Assembly (NCBI GenBank): GCA_016215025.1
Contig: JACRMI010000124.1
Location: forward strand, 62,001-126,000
Reading direction: 5' to 3'
DNA from: Chloroflexota bacterium
GTDB taxonomy: Bacteria; Chloroflexota; Anaerolineae; UBA4142
Length of the DNA: 64,000 nt
Positions 1 to 8,409 of the stretch are shown here, in pieces. The notes under the pieces were generated by a model. It was not told the DNA's origin, ran no database searches, and saw only the letters and a program-made list of their open reading frames with translations. A program made the position numbers and the translations under genes. The stretch's first letter is position 1; every line of letters starts with the position of its first letter.

Positions 1-76
1 CCAAAATATTCTGCTTAATTAATCACGCTCCAGCATGGTTACTGCCGCTCGCTTTGGCGCTCAGGAGTAAGATTTG

Positions 77-754
77 GTGAAACACATTCCCTCTTTGATC
101 GGACTGGCCCTCGTCGTCGTCGCGGTGGGATGTTCAGCGACGACGCCCCTCATCGCATCCACGCCGCCGACGTTTTCTTTGCCGACGCTGATCCCACCGA
201 CGCCGATACCTAGCACACCCACGCCAATTCCGACCGCCATACCCACGCCGACTTTTGCGCCAACCGTAACCCCGACTCGTATCGCCACGATTCCTACGAC
301 GCAGGCAGTTGCACCGACCATTGCGCCGATAATTCCACCGACGCCAACATTGATACCCACTCCGCAGCCATCTCCCACGCCAGCGATTCCACCCGGTCTC
401 TACGTGACCAGCTTGCGCATCGATCCGGATCCGCCTCTGCGTGGCGCTGATTTGCGTTTCAATCCCATATTTTCAAATACACTCGGCAAGCCTCAAAATT
501 ACCGTTGGATCGTTTACGTTTTTCGCATCGACACACCCAACCGTTCATACGGCGAGACCACACGCACGAATACATCTATCGAAGTTGGCACAAACGAGTT
601 ACCTTCATCGGGTTTTTGGAAATTGCCGCTTGGCGGACCCTGCGAAAGTTTTATCGTCAGGGTTGCGTGGTTCAACGAAGAAAACAAGGCAATGATGTTT
701 ACCACGCCATCGGGTCAGGTCTTTGAAAAAGGTTTTACAGTTTGCCCGCCATAA
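77..754 (+). CDS. Pro/Thr-rich lipoprotein of unknown function
   Basis: Predicted secreted, lipid-anchored protein of 225 residues. The N-terminus is a short signal peptide ending in the lipobox-like stretch VVAVGCS, so the Cys should be lipidated. A low-complexity linker of repeated P-T-P/I-P-T units follows (about residues 25-110), then a compact domain of about 115 residues starting GLYVTSLRIDPDPP that looks like an all-beta extracellular domain, with Cys near its end. I chose the GTG at 77, nine bases after an AGGAG; a TTG one codon upstream is equally possible. The domain family is not one I can name. The hybrid kinase gene follows after 27 bases, so co-transcription is possible. Confidence 0.75.
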   Translation: MKHIPSLIGLALVVVAVGCSATTPLIASTPPTFSLPTLIPPTPIPSTPTPIPTAIPTPTFAPTVTPTRIATIPTTQAVAPTIAPIIPPTPTLIPTPQPSPTPAIPPGLYVTSLRIDPDPPLRGADLRFNPIFSNTLGKPQNYRWIVYVFRIDTPNRSYGETTRTNTSIEVGTNELPSSGFWKLPLGGPCESFIVRVAWFNEENKAMMFTTPSGQVFEKGFTVCPP

Positions 755-781
755 ACGAGAGAGCAAAGAGACCCTAACAAA

Positions 782-3700
782 ATGAAAACGATAGATCAAT
801 CACTGACTTCACCAACGATCGCGCAAAAAATATTCAGCCTTTCCATTTGGCTGATGAACCGATTAAAGTTTCCGCGCAAGTTTGCGCTGATTACTTTGCT
901 GTTCGCATTGCCCTTGACGTTATTACTGAGCCTTGAAATCAATCACCTCAATTCCGAAATCGATTTTGCGAAAAAGGAATTGACCGGCACGGCGTACCTT
1001 CGCATCGCGCGTAATCTCTATCAGGATGCACTGCAAAATCAAATCGAGTTTCAGTATGTGCAGAGCGGCAGAATTTCCAGCGACGAAATAACACGGCTCC
1101 GCTCGCAAATCGACAAGGATATGAGCGCGCTTGAAACCGCCGAAACGCAGCTCAACAATTCGCTCGGCACGGCAAAAGATTTCGCAACGCTGAAGAGTGG
1201 TTGGCAAAAGCTCAAGAGCCAAGCGCCCGATCAAGCCCTCAGCAACGAAGTCGATCTCAACGCCAAGCTCATCGCCGACGTGCGGGCACTGATAACCACC
1301 GTCGGCAATTCTTCTAACCTCGTCTTGGACCCCCAACTCGACAATCATTACCTCATCGATGCGGTCGTGCTCAGTCTGCCTGAAAGTTTGAATGTGCAAG
1401 CCGACACGCTCACGCTCGATATTCCGACAATGGCGCAGCAAGGTTCGACGGCGGGACTGGCACGCACATCGACGTTGATCGGACTCTTGCAATCGAATTC
1501 CGTTATGACGCAAAACGATTTGCAAGCCAGTTTTGACAACGCTCGCGCAGACTCCGTGCGTTCAACTTTGGAAGCACCGCTCAAAACTTCCGTTAGCAGC
1601 CTCTCCGATTTTGTCAACGCCGTTGGGCGCATCTGGAGTACGCAAAGCACAGCGGGCGCACCATCGGAAGCTTATTGGGCGACCGGTATCATCGCCATTC
1701 AATCGAATTTTAGATTATGGGATTTGAGCATTACGCAAATCGATTCGCTGATTCACACGCGGATAATTTCCCTCAATCAGCAATTGGCGATTGTCGTCGC
1801 GGTCACCTTGATCGTCCTTTTGCTCGTCGTCTATTTGTGGGTTGGTTTTTACCTCGCCGTTATGCAGACCGTATCAAGCTTGGACGCCGCATCGAAACGC
1901 ATGGTCAGCGGCAACTTGAACGGCGAAATCACGCTCGACAATCACGACGAACTGGGACAGATCGTTACCGCATTCAACAAAATCGCCTCCGCGCTCGTGT
2001 CGTCGAGCGCGTATCGCCAAGCGGTGGTGGACAATGCCGCCGACGGAATCACGACGACCGATTCGAGCGGCCAGATCATGTCGTTCAATCCCGCAGCAGA
2101 AAAAATCTTTGGCTATTCGGCATACGAAGTGATTGGACAAAAACTCTCCGCGCTCGTTCCCGCCGTGCATGAAGAAACATTCAAACAGGCAACGAATAGC
2201 AATGGACGCGAGACCGAGGGACGCCGCAAAGATGGCTCGCGTTTCCCACTCGATCTGGCGATCACGGGCACGGAGATTGGTGAGCAATCGGTTTACATCG
2301 CATTGATGCGCGACATCACCGAACAAAAACAAGCGGCGACGGAATTGCAAAACGCCAAAGACGCCGCCGATGCAGCCAATCAAGCCAAGAGCGCGTTCCT
2401 CGCAAACATGAGCCACGAACTCCGCACGCCGCTCAACGCCATCATCGGCTATAGCGAAATGCTGCAAGAGCAAGCGCAAGACGAAGAACGGCCCGAATTT
2501 ATTCCCGACTTGGAAAGAATCAATTCGGCGGGCAAACATCTCCTGGGTCTCATCAATGCTGTGCTCGACCTCTCGAAAATCGAAGCGGGCAAAATGGATT
2601 TGTATCTTGAGACCTTTGCGGTATCCAAGCTGGTGCAAGATGTTGCCGATGTCATCAAACCATTGATCGATAGAAATTCTAACACGCTGCAAGTGCGCTG
2701 TCTGGACGAAGTCGGCGTGATGCACGCGGACTTGACTAAGGTCCGCCAAAGCATATTCAATTTGCTGAGCAACGCCAGCAAATTTACCGAGCATGGCGTT
2801 ATTAGCTTGGATGTCACGCGCGAACATGTTGATGGGATCGATTGGGTGAATCTCAAGGTGAGCGATACCGGCATCGGCATGACGCCGGAGCAATTGGACA
2901 AACTCTTCAAAGAATTCAGCCAAGCCGATGCATCGACCTCGCGCAAGTACGGCGGCACCGGCTTGGGTCTTGCTCTGAGCCGCCGATTCTGTCGCATGAT
3001 GGGCGGCGATATTTTCGTCGAAAGCGAATACGACAAAGGCAGCACGTTTACCATTCACCTGCCCGCGCAAGTCGTCGATAAAAAAGCCGAGCCAACCATC
3101 TCTCCCATCGAAACGCAAAAAGGTTTGCCAGCCAATGCGCCAACCGTTCTCATTATCGATGACGACCCGGTTGCGCGCGATTTGATGCAACGATTGCTAT
3201 TCGGTCAGGGTTTCAAAACAGCGACGGCGGCAGACGGCATTGAGGGACTGCGCCTCGCTAAAGAATTACATCCCAATGTGATAACGCTCGATGTGATGAT
3301 GCCGGGCATGGACGGCTGGGCGGTGCTATCGGTATTAAAGTCCGAGGCGGCGACCGCCGGTATCCCGGTCATCATGGTCACGATTGCCGATGATCAAAAC
3401 ATGGGCTATGCGCTCGGCGCGATGGACTATTTGACCAAGCCCGTTGAACGCAATCGACTTGTCGCTGTCTTGGAGCGCTACCGCGGTGACAGGACGCAAC
3501 GTCCGGTGCTCGTCGTTGAAGATGATGCGGCGACGCGCGACATGCTCCGCCGAATGCTCGAAAAAGAGGGCTGGACGGTTACTGAAGCAGAGAATGGGCG
3601 CGTTGGTTTAGAACAGGTGCAAAACACACCCCCCGCCGCAATTCTGCTCGACTTGATGATGCCGGAGATGGACGGCTTTGAGTTTTCGCACGAACTGCGC

Positions 3701-3904
3701 AAAAATCCCACGTGGCATGATATACCGATTATTGTTGTCACCGCCAAAGATTTGACGAATGAAGACCGGCAACGACTCAGCGGCTATGTCGATCGACTAA
3801 TTCAAAAAGGCGAATACACGCGCGAACAACTCGTCGGCGAAATTCGCGAACTCGCGACACGCGGAGCAAGCGACAACAAGGCGACGACGACGTGGATTGG
3901 CTAA
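782..3904 (+). CDS. Hybrid sensor histidine kinase (HAMP-PAS-HisKA-HATPase-REC-REC)
   Basis: Membrane sensor kinase of 1,040 residues. Order: TM1 at about 34-51, a long helical extracytoplasmic region of about 280 residues, TM2 at about 333-357, HAMP to about 408, one PAS domain (about 406-515), a HisKA domain with SHELRTP (phospho-acceptor His545), an ATPase domain with DTGIGM (about 695) and GGTGLGLALS (about 724), then two receivers. Both receivers keep the acidic pair and the phospho-acceptor Asp (Asp837 in DVMMPGMDG, Asp957 in DLMMPEMDG). The extracytoplasmic part has no recognisable ligand domain. Two receivers without an HPt domain suggest that an HPt protein or the next response regulator completes the relay. 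The ATG lies at the end of the repeated sequence GACCCTAACAAAATG, which recurs at 4609-4624. Confidence 0.93.
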   Translation: MKTIDQSLTSPTIAQKIFSLSIWLMNRLKFPRKFALITLLFALPLTLLLSLEINHLNSEIDFAKKELTGTAYLRIARNLYQDALQNQIEFQYVQSGRISSDEITRLRSQIDKDMSALETAETQLNNSLGTAKDFATLKSGWQKLKSQAPDQALSNEVDLNAKLIADVRALITTVGNSSNLVLDPQLDNHYLIDAVVLSLPESLNVQADTLTLDIPTMAQQGSTAGLARTSTLIGLLQSNSVMTQNDLQASFDNARADSVRSTLEAPLKTSVSSLSDFVNAVGRIWSTQSTAGAPSEAYWATGIIAIQSNFRLWDLSITQIDSLIHTRIISLNQQLAIVVAVTLIVLLLVVYLWVGFYLAVMQTVSSLDAASKRMVSGNLNGEITLDNHDELGQIVTAFNKIASALVSSSAYRQAVVDNAADGITTTDSSGQIMSFNPAAEKIFGYSAYEVIGQKLSALVPAVHEETFKQATNSNGRETEGRRKDGSRFPLDLAITGTEIGEQSVYIALMRDITEQKQAATELQNAKDAADAANQAKSAFLANMSHELRTPLNAIIGYSEMLQEQAQDEERPEFIPDLERINSAGKHLLGLINAVLDLSKIEAGKMDLYLETFAVSKLVQDVADVIKPLIDRNSNTLQVRCLDEVGVMHADLTKVRQSIFNLLSNASKFTEHGVISLDVTREHVDGIDWVNLKVSDTGIGMTPEQLDKLFKEFSQADASTSRKYGGTGLGLALSRRFCRMMGGDIFVESEYDKGSTFTIHLPAQVVDKKAEPTISPIETQKGLPANAPTVLIIDDDPVARDLMQRLLFGQGFKTATAADGIEGLRLAKELHPNVITLDVMMPGMDGWAVLSVLKSEAATAGIPVIMVTIADDQNMGYALGAMDYLTKPVERNRLVAVLERYRGDRTQRPVLVVEDDAATRDMLRRMLEKEGWTVTEAENGRVGLEQVQNTPPAAILLDLMMPEMDGFEFSHELRKNPTWHDIPIIVVTAKDLTNEDRQRLSGYVDRLIQKGEYTREQLVGEIRELATRGASDNKATTTWIG

Positions 3905-4242
3905 TATTGTCATTGCGAGTACTTCACGAAACATTCGTTTGTCATTTCGAGCGGAGCGAGAAATCTCGTTTTTCAGTTGAAATGACGGGATTTCTCGGTC
4001 GCTTCGCTCACTCGAAATGATAATTCGTGAAATACTGATCGCGGGGAGCGGCGCAAATTATGCTCGTCATCAACCAACCACCAAGCGGTGCTGAGCGGAG
4101 TCGAAGCAAGCAATGTCAACCGGAGACTGAGGTTGCTTCGTCGGCGCGCGAACCGTTCGATCACATTCTGTACCATTAACGCACTGCGCGCCTCCTCGCA
4201 ATGACACTCAAAAAAAAACGTTTCATCGCAAGAGGTACTACC
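3905..4242. repeat. Intergenic dispersed-repeat block (R1 family)
   Basis: No gene is seen here. The stretch is made of dispersed-repeat segments. At 3941-4020 GTCATTTCGAGCGGAGCGAG is paired with an inverted ...GCTTCGCTCACTCGAAATGA arm. At 4179-4204 the arm GCGCGCCTCCTCGCAATGAC matches, in inverted orientation, the GTCATTGCGAGGAG start of other copies (for example 10340 and 13729). An ATG at 4201 lies inside this arm, which argues against its use as the start of the following gene. Confidence 0.8.
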
Positions 4243-4617
4243 ATGACAAAACTATTACTGGTCGAAGACAATGAAATGAATCGCGACATGCTTTCGCGCC
4301 GCTTGGAGCGCCGGGGCTTTCAAATCGTCATGGCGGCCGATGGGCAACAGGGCGTGGAGATGGCACAGTCCGAAGCGCCCGACTTGATTTTGATGGACAT
4401 GAGCTTGCCGATTCTCGACGGCTGGGAAGCCACGCGCCGCATCAAAGCCGAACCCAAGACGAGCGCAATTCCGATCATTGCGCTCACCGCGCACGCCATG
4501 GCGGGTGACCGCGAAAGAGCAATTGAGGCCGGCGCGAACGATTACGACACCAAGCCGATTGAACTGCCTCGGCTGTTGGAAAAAATTCAAACGCTGTTAC
4601 AACAGGCGAGACCCTAA
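4243..4617 (+). CDS. Single-domain response regulator (CheY-like)
   Basis: Stand-alone receiver of 124 residues with no output domain, likely a phosphorelay intermediate or a protein-binding switch. It has the acidic pair VEDN, phospho-acceptor Asp52 in LILMDMSLP, Thr in ALTAH and the conserved Lys in DTKPIE. The chosen ATG follows AGAGG at a good distance; an in-frame ATG at 4201 lies in a dispersed repeat. The gene sits between a hybrid kinase and a receiver-cyclase protein, so it probably belongs to the same relay; this partnership is inferred from position. The last two codons and the stop are supplied by the terminal arm of the repeat that follows. Confidence 0.92.
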   Translation: MTKLLLVEDNEMNRDMLSRRLERRGFQIVMAADGQQGVEMAQSEAPDLILMDMSLPILDGWEATRRIKAEPKTSAIPIIALTAHAMAGDRERAIEAGANDYDTKPIELPRLLEKIQTLLQQARP

Positions 4618-4732
4618 CAAAATGGAGACGATTGTCACCCTGAGCGAAGCGAAGGGTCACGCTCTCCGCAGAGAGATGCTGCGGACGAAGTGCGTCCGAC
4701 GCTCCGCTCAGCATGACATTTTGTTAGGGTCT
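4609..4732. repeat. MITE-like element with 16-bp terminal inverted repeats
   Basis: A 124-bp element bounded by perfect 16-bp inverted arms, AGACCCTAACAAAATG (4609-4624) and CATTTTGTTAGGGTCT (4717-4732). The interior carries an R1-type palindrome (CCCTGAGCGAAGCGAAGGG and GCTCCGCTCAGCATGAC). The left arm overlaps the stop codon of the upstream response regulator. The same arm sequence occurs at 769-784 over the start codon of the hybrid kinase and, broken, near 35930-35950. It has no coding capacity. Confidence 0.75.
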
Positions 4733-4746
4733 TTAGGACCCAACCC

Positions 4747-6342
4747 ATGACCTCGGAAGCTCCAGCACCCGAACAAAACCAGCGCGCCTTCCTCGCCAAT
4801 CTTCGCCACGAACTTCGCACCCCCATCAACGCCATCCTCGGTTACAGCGAGATGCTGATCGAAGACGCCCAGGATCAGCAAGACCAACGCCTCTGCGCCG
4901 AACTAGAAAAAATTCGCGCCGCAGGCACGCTCTTGCTCACCTGCGTCAACGAAACCCTCGACGCGAACAAAATCGGCGCAGGCAAGTTCGATGCCGACCT
5001 GGAAACCTTTGCCGCGAATTTTCGTTATGCGTTGCGGACTCCGCTCAGCTCGGTGATTGGCTATGCCGAAATGCTGCTCGAAGACGCCGAGGTTCAGAAT
5101 CGCGAAAGCTTGCGCGGCGATTTGGAAAAAATCCATGCGGCGTCGGAACGCTTTCTGGCATTCATCAACGACATCGCCAATTTTCCGACGACACAAAAAC
5201 AGCAACCAGCCATCGATCGAACCGAAGCGGCGGCAATCATCCAAGATGTGGTCAGCACCATTCAGCCCATCGCCGACGATAAAGAGACGAACATCGAGCG
5301 CGGATCAGTTTTGGTTGTGGATGACAACGACATCAATCGCGATGTGCTCACGCGGCGACTGACGCGCCAGGGACACACGGTCGCCACCGCGAACAATGGA
5401 CGCCATGCGTTGGACCTGATCGCGCGCGAAAAATTCGATTTGATCTTGCTCGACTTGATGATGCCAGAGATGAACGGCTTTCAAGTTCTGGAGCATCTCA
5501 AAGCCGATCCGAACCTGCGCGAGATTCCGGTGCTGATGATTTCCGCACTCGACGAAATCGACAGCGTGGTACGCTGCATCGAAATGGGCGCGGAAGACTA
5601 TTTACCAAAGCCATTCAATCCGGTCTTGCTCAAGGCGCGCATCGGCGCGTGTCTGGAGAAAAAGCGATTGCGCGACCGCCAGCGCGAATTGTTCGGCAAG
5701 TTCGCCACGAAAGAAGTCGCCGATGAGTTGATCACGCACGGCTTTTCGCTGGGCGGCAAACTTGTCCACGCCACCGCGATGTTCTCTGATATCCGCTCCT
5801 TCACGACAATCGCCGAATCGCAGACGCCCGCGAAAACCATTGAACTTTTGAATGGATATTTCTCGCACATGATCGATGCCATCGGCAAGGAAGGCGGCAT
5901 TGTCAATCAAATGGTTGGCGATGGATTGATGGCGATCTTTGGCGCGCCGCTCCCTCACGACGATCATCGTGAGCGTGCCGTACGCGCCGCGTTGAATATG
6001 CTGGATCGCATCAACGATTTCAATCGCGCATATGCCTCAGACCCAGCAACCCGAATCCGCATTGGCATCGGCATTGCATCGGGCGAGGTTATTGCTGGCT
6101 TTACGGGAACGGAAGCGCGCGCGACCTACACATGCGTCGGCGACACGGTCAATCTGGCCGCGCGTCTCGAATCGCATACGAAAGTGGTCGGCAAACCAAT
6201 TCTTATCGACGAAGCGACGAAGCTGGGTTTATCGGATGGATTTCCAATTGCCGAAGAAGGAACAGTGCAACTCAAAGGAAAAACGGTGCCCGTGCACGTG
6301 TATTCGGTTTTACGCGAACGTCGTCAAGCGAAAAGAGATTGA
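4747..6342 (+). CDS. HisKA-HisKA-REC-class III adenylate cyclase fusion
   Basis: Soluble protein of 531 residues predicted to make a cyclic nucleotide under phosphorelay control. Residues 13-75 form a HisKA-type dimerisation helix pair with RHELRTP (His21). A second copy at about 88-145 has RYALRTP, so Tyr94 replaces the phospho-acceptor His. No ATPase domain follows. A receiver spans about 186-305 (Asp236 in LLDLMMPEMNG), then a linker helix and a class III cyclase (about 335-525). The cyclase keeps metal Asp348 (FSDIRSF), Asp392 (VGDGLMAIFG) and the Asn/Arg pair in GDTVNLAARLE. Gln388 stands where many adenylate cyclases have the purine-selecting Lys, so substrate choice is not certain. The lone HisKA modules may accept phosphate from, or dimerise with, the upstream kinase; that is inference. 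Confidence 0.88.
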   Translation: MTSEAPAPEQNQRAFLANLRHELRTPINAILGYSEMLIEDAQDQQDQRLCAELEKIRAAGTLLLTCVNETLDANKIGAGKFDADLETFAANFRYALRTPLSSVIGYAEMLLEDAEVQNRESLRGDLEKIHAASERFLAFINDIANFPTTQKQQPAIDRTEAAAIIQDVVSTIQPIADDKETNIERGSVLVVDDNDINRDVLTRRLTRQGHTVATANNGRHALDLIAREKFDLILLDLMMPEMNGFQVLEHLKADPNLREIPVLMISALDEIDSVVRCIEMGAEDYLPKPFNPVLLKARIGACLEKKRLRDRQRELFGKFATKEVADELITHGFSLGGKLVHATAMFSDIRSFTTIAESQTPAKTIELLNGYFSHMIDAIGKEGGIVNQMVGDGLMAIFGAPLPHDDHRERAVRAALNMLDRINDFNRAYASDPATRIRIGIGIASGEVIAGFTGTEARATYTCVGDTVNLAARLESHTKVVGKPILIDEATKLGLSDGFPIAEEGTVQLKGKTVPVHVYSVLRERRQAKRD

Positions 6343-6582
6343 ACCTGCTACCTTCGCCAATTAGTCATTTAAGGGCACGTGGACGATTTTTGCCCCATCG
6401 AAAGAAAAAACCACGGAAAATTATTTGAATTTTTCAGCCGTTCTTCCATGTTTCCCGCACAGCGCGTCAGTGGGGCGAAAAAATTTTGGCGAAGGTATTG
6501 TTCTAAAAATACGTTTTCTCGAATTCGTTCCAAAATAATACAAGGCAAGTGAGACACTTGCTCTACATTTAAGGAGAAAAAT

Positions 6583-7878
6583 ATGCTTAACCAAGTTACG
6601 GTAGATGTCCCCGCCAAACGTGGCGCGGAAGATTCGGGACGCTACTTTAAATATATTTCTGAATTTGTCGGTTTGACCCGCGCAGATGTGGAAGTCATCC
6701 AGCAGACCAAGCCGATCATCGAAAAGCACTTGCCCGAAATTGTCTCGAAATTCTATGCGCATCTCTTGCGCTATCCACCAACGCGTCAACTCTTTTTGAA
6801 AAAAGATGGTTCCATCGATCAGGCGTACGTCGAATTGCGGATGCGGCATTTGACCAACTTTTGGCTGCGCACCACCGAAGGCAATTTCGACGATGATTAC
6901 GCGCGCTATATCGATTACGTCGGGCGCGCGCACACATCGCACGGAGCCGACCCGCACATTTATATTGCCGAACGGTACGTGATCGGTCAAGTTGGTTTTG
7001 TGCAGCACGCTGTCGCACAAGCCATCACGCAAGAATTGCGCCAAGTCGATGAAAATTTAGAGACCTTGGCGATTGAGGCTTGGGATAAACTCTTGATGAC
7101 AATCCTCGAAATGCTGGCGCGCGCGTACGGCAACGAGCGCGAAATGGAAACGTTCGATCCGTTGGTCGCAGTGGATGCAGAAACTGTCGATTGCCTTGCG
7201 GAGGAAGCATTCGCGCTGGAACGCGACAAAGCGACGATCAAGCCGAGCAAAACCGTCGTCGTCGGAAAGGTGGAAGAGATTCCCGAAGGCGAGCGTAAGT
7301 TGATCGACATCGATGGATTGTCCATTGGTATTTTTCATTTCGAAGGCGGCTGGTACGCCATTCGCAATCTGTGTTTGCACCGGGGCGGTCCTGTGGCGAC
7401 AGGCACATTGGCGCATTGCACGCTCACTTGTCCCTGGCATGGTTTTCAGTACGACATCACCGACGGACATTTACTCGTCGATCCCAAAGCCAAGCTGGAC
7501 ACGTATCCTGTCAGCGTCAAGGATGGCGTCGTCGAAATTCGCGTCCCGGTGCAGAAAATGGTCGAAACCGAAACTCCACTCAAACCGAACGAATTTCGCG
7601 TTGCCGATGTGCCGCCGGGCAAAGCGCACGTCGTTCAAGCCAATGGCACGAGCGTAGCCGTGTTTAACGTCGATGGAAAATTTTTCGCCACCCAAGAAGC
7701 ATGCACGCACTATCAAGGTCCATTGAGCGAAGGCACTCTCGACGGAACGACGATCACCTGCCCGCTGCACGGATCGATGTTCGACGTAACCACCGGCGCG
7801 GTCGTGAATGGTCCGGCAAAGCAGCCCCTCAAGACCTTCCGCGTCACAATGGATGGAAACCTCGGACGCGTGGAATAG
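6583..7878 (+). CDS. Protoglobin fused to two Rieske [2Fe-2S] domains
   Basis: Soluble redox protein of 431 residues. Residues 10-190 match the protoglobin/globin-coupled-sensor fold, with the proximal His candidate His117 in VGRAHTSHG and a conserved aromatic helix after it. A short linker leads to a Rieske ferredoxin domain (about 225-325) with Cys264-x-His266 and Cys283-x2-His286 (CPWH), and a second (about 335-430) with Cys374-x-His376 and Cys393-x2-His396 (CPLH). All eight cluster ligands are present with standard 16-residue spacing. The likely chemistry is O2 or NO handling at haem with electrons delivered through the [2Fe-2S] centres. No reductase domain is fused. A strong AAGGAG precedes the ATG. 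The gene stands alone, followed by a terminator, next to the cytochrome block. Confidence 0.9.
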   Translation: MLNQVTVDVPAKRGAEDSGRYFKYISEFVGLTRADVEVIQQTKPIIEKHLPEIVSKFYAHLLRYPPTRQLFLKKDGSIDQAYVELRMRHLTNFWLRTTEGNFDDDYARYIDYVGRAHTSHGADPHIYIAERYVIGQVGFVQHAVAQAITQELRQVDENLETLAIEAWDKLLMTILEMLARAYGNEREMETFDPLVAVDAETVDCLAEEAFALERDKATIKPSKTVVVGKVEEIPEGERKLIDIDGLSIGIFHFEGGWYAIRNLCLHRGGPVATGTLAHCTLTCPWHGFQYDITDGHLLVDPKAKLDTYPVSVKDGVVEIRVPVQKMVETETPLKPNEFRVADVPPGKAHVVQANGTSVAVFNVDGKFFATQEACTHYQGPLSEGTLDGTTITCPLHGSMFDVTTGAVVNGPAKQPLKTFRVTMDGNLGRVE

Positions 7879-7918
7879 CCATACAGCTTACTTTCCATCT
7901 AAATGTCGTTCATCCACA

Positions 7919-7960
7919 AACCAGGACACAGGCAAACCTCTGTGTGCTGGTTTTCTCTTT
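7919..7960 (+). terminator. Rho-independent terminator after the globin-Rieske gene
   Basis: Inverted arms AACCAGGACACAGG (7919-7932) and CCTCTGTGTGCTGGTT (7937-7952), with small bulges, enclose a CAAA loop and run into TTCTCTTT. It lies 40 bases after the stop codon. Confidence 0.75.
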
Positions 7961-8409
7961 GCAACTTTAAGTCGAGTTTAAATCCAACTTAAATTTGCCC
8001 CTGATTTCGCCAAACAGTACCCAGGGACTATTCCTGTAATAATCCTTATCTATTAGAATGACACCAACTCCCAGGACGATGTCATTCTATTGCGCCTCGT
8101 ATGACTAGAGCGCCAACGCCATAGTCCTGCTTAACAGCTTCTTTCGTACCTCGATGATGCGGTGACGACGCCGAAGCCCCTGCACGACCTGAACGACTAC
8201 AGCGCTCTTATGCTGTAACAACCCAGTTTCATCACAATCAATCAACACCGACCTCGACGACTATTCGCCGGGGCATAGTTTCGTATTGCCAATTCCAGAC
8301 ACTGTGCATCGTAGCGCAAATTTCTTCGGCATCTTCGATGCCGCCGGCAACTACGATGCTGCCGGCATCATAGTTGCCGCACTTGCTCTACATTGAGAGG
8401 AGGATCATC
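7961..8409. other. Long non-coding gap with two inverted repeats
   Basis: No convincing gene is seen. Two structures stand out: TAGAATGACA (8054-8063) paired with TGTCATTCTA (8080-8089), and a near-perfect hairpin GGCAACTACGATGC / GCATCATAGTTGCC (8346-8378) 20 bases before the ribosome binding site of the TPR gene. The second resembles a dispersed element at 41870-41945, and its flank (ACTTGCTCTACATT) also precedes the globin-Rieske gene at about 6556-6570. Promoter or leader function for the redox operon is possible but unproven. Confidence 0.5.

Noticed and set aside
61..378. Gly/Val-rich reverse frame at the left edge
   Set aside because: Complement of the Pro/Thr-rich linker of the first lipoprotein, the same artefact.
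1874..3190. 438-codon reverse frame opposite the hybrid kinase
   Set aside because: The plus strand encodes clear PAS, HisKA, ATPase and REC motifs; the reverse frame has no ribosome site or known motif and is a shadow of biased codons.
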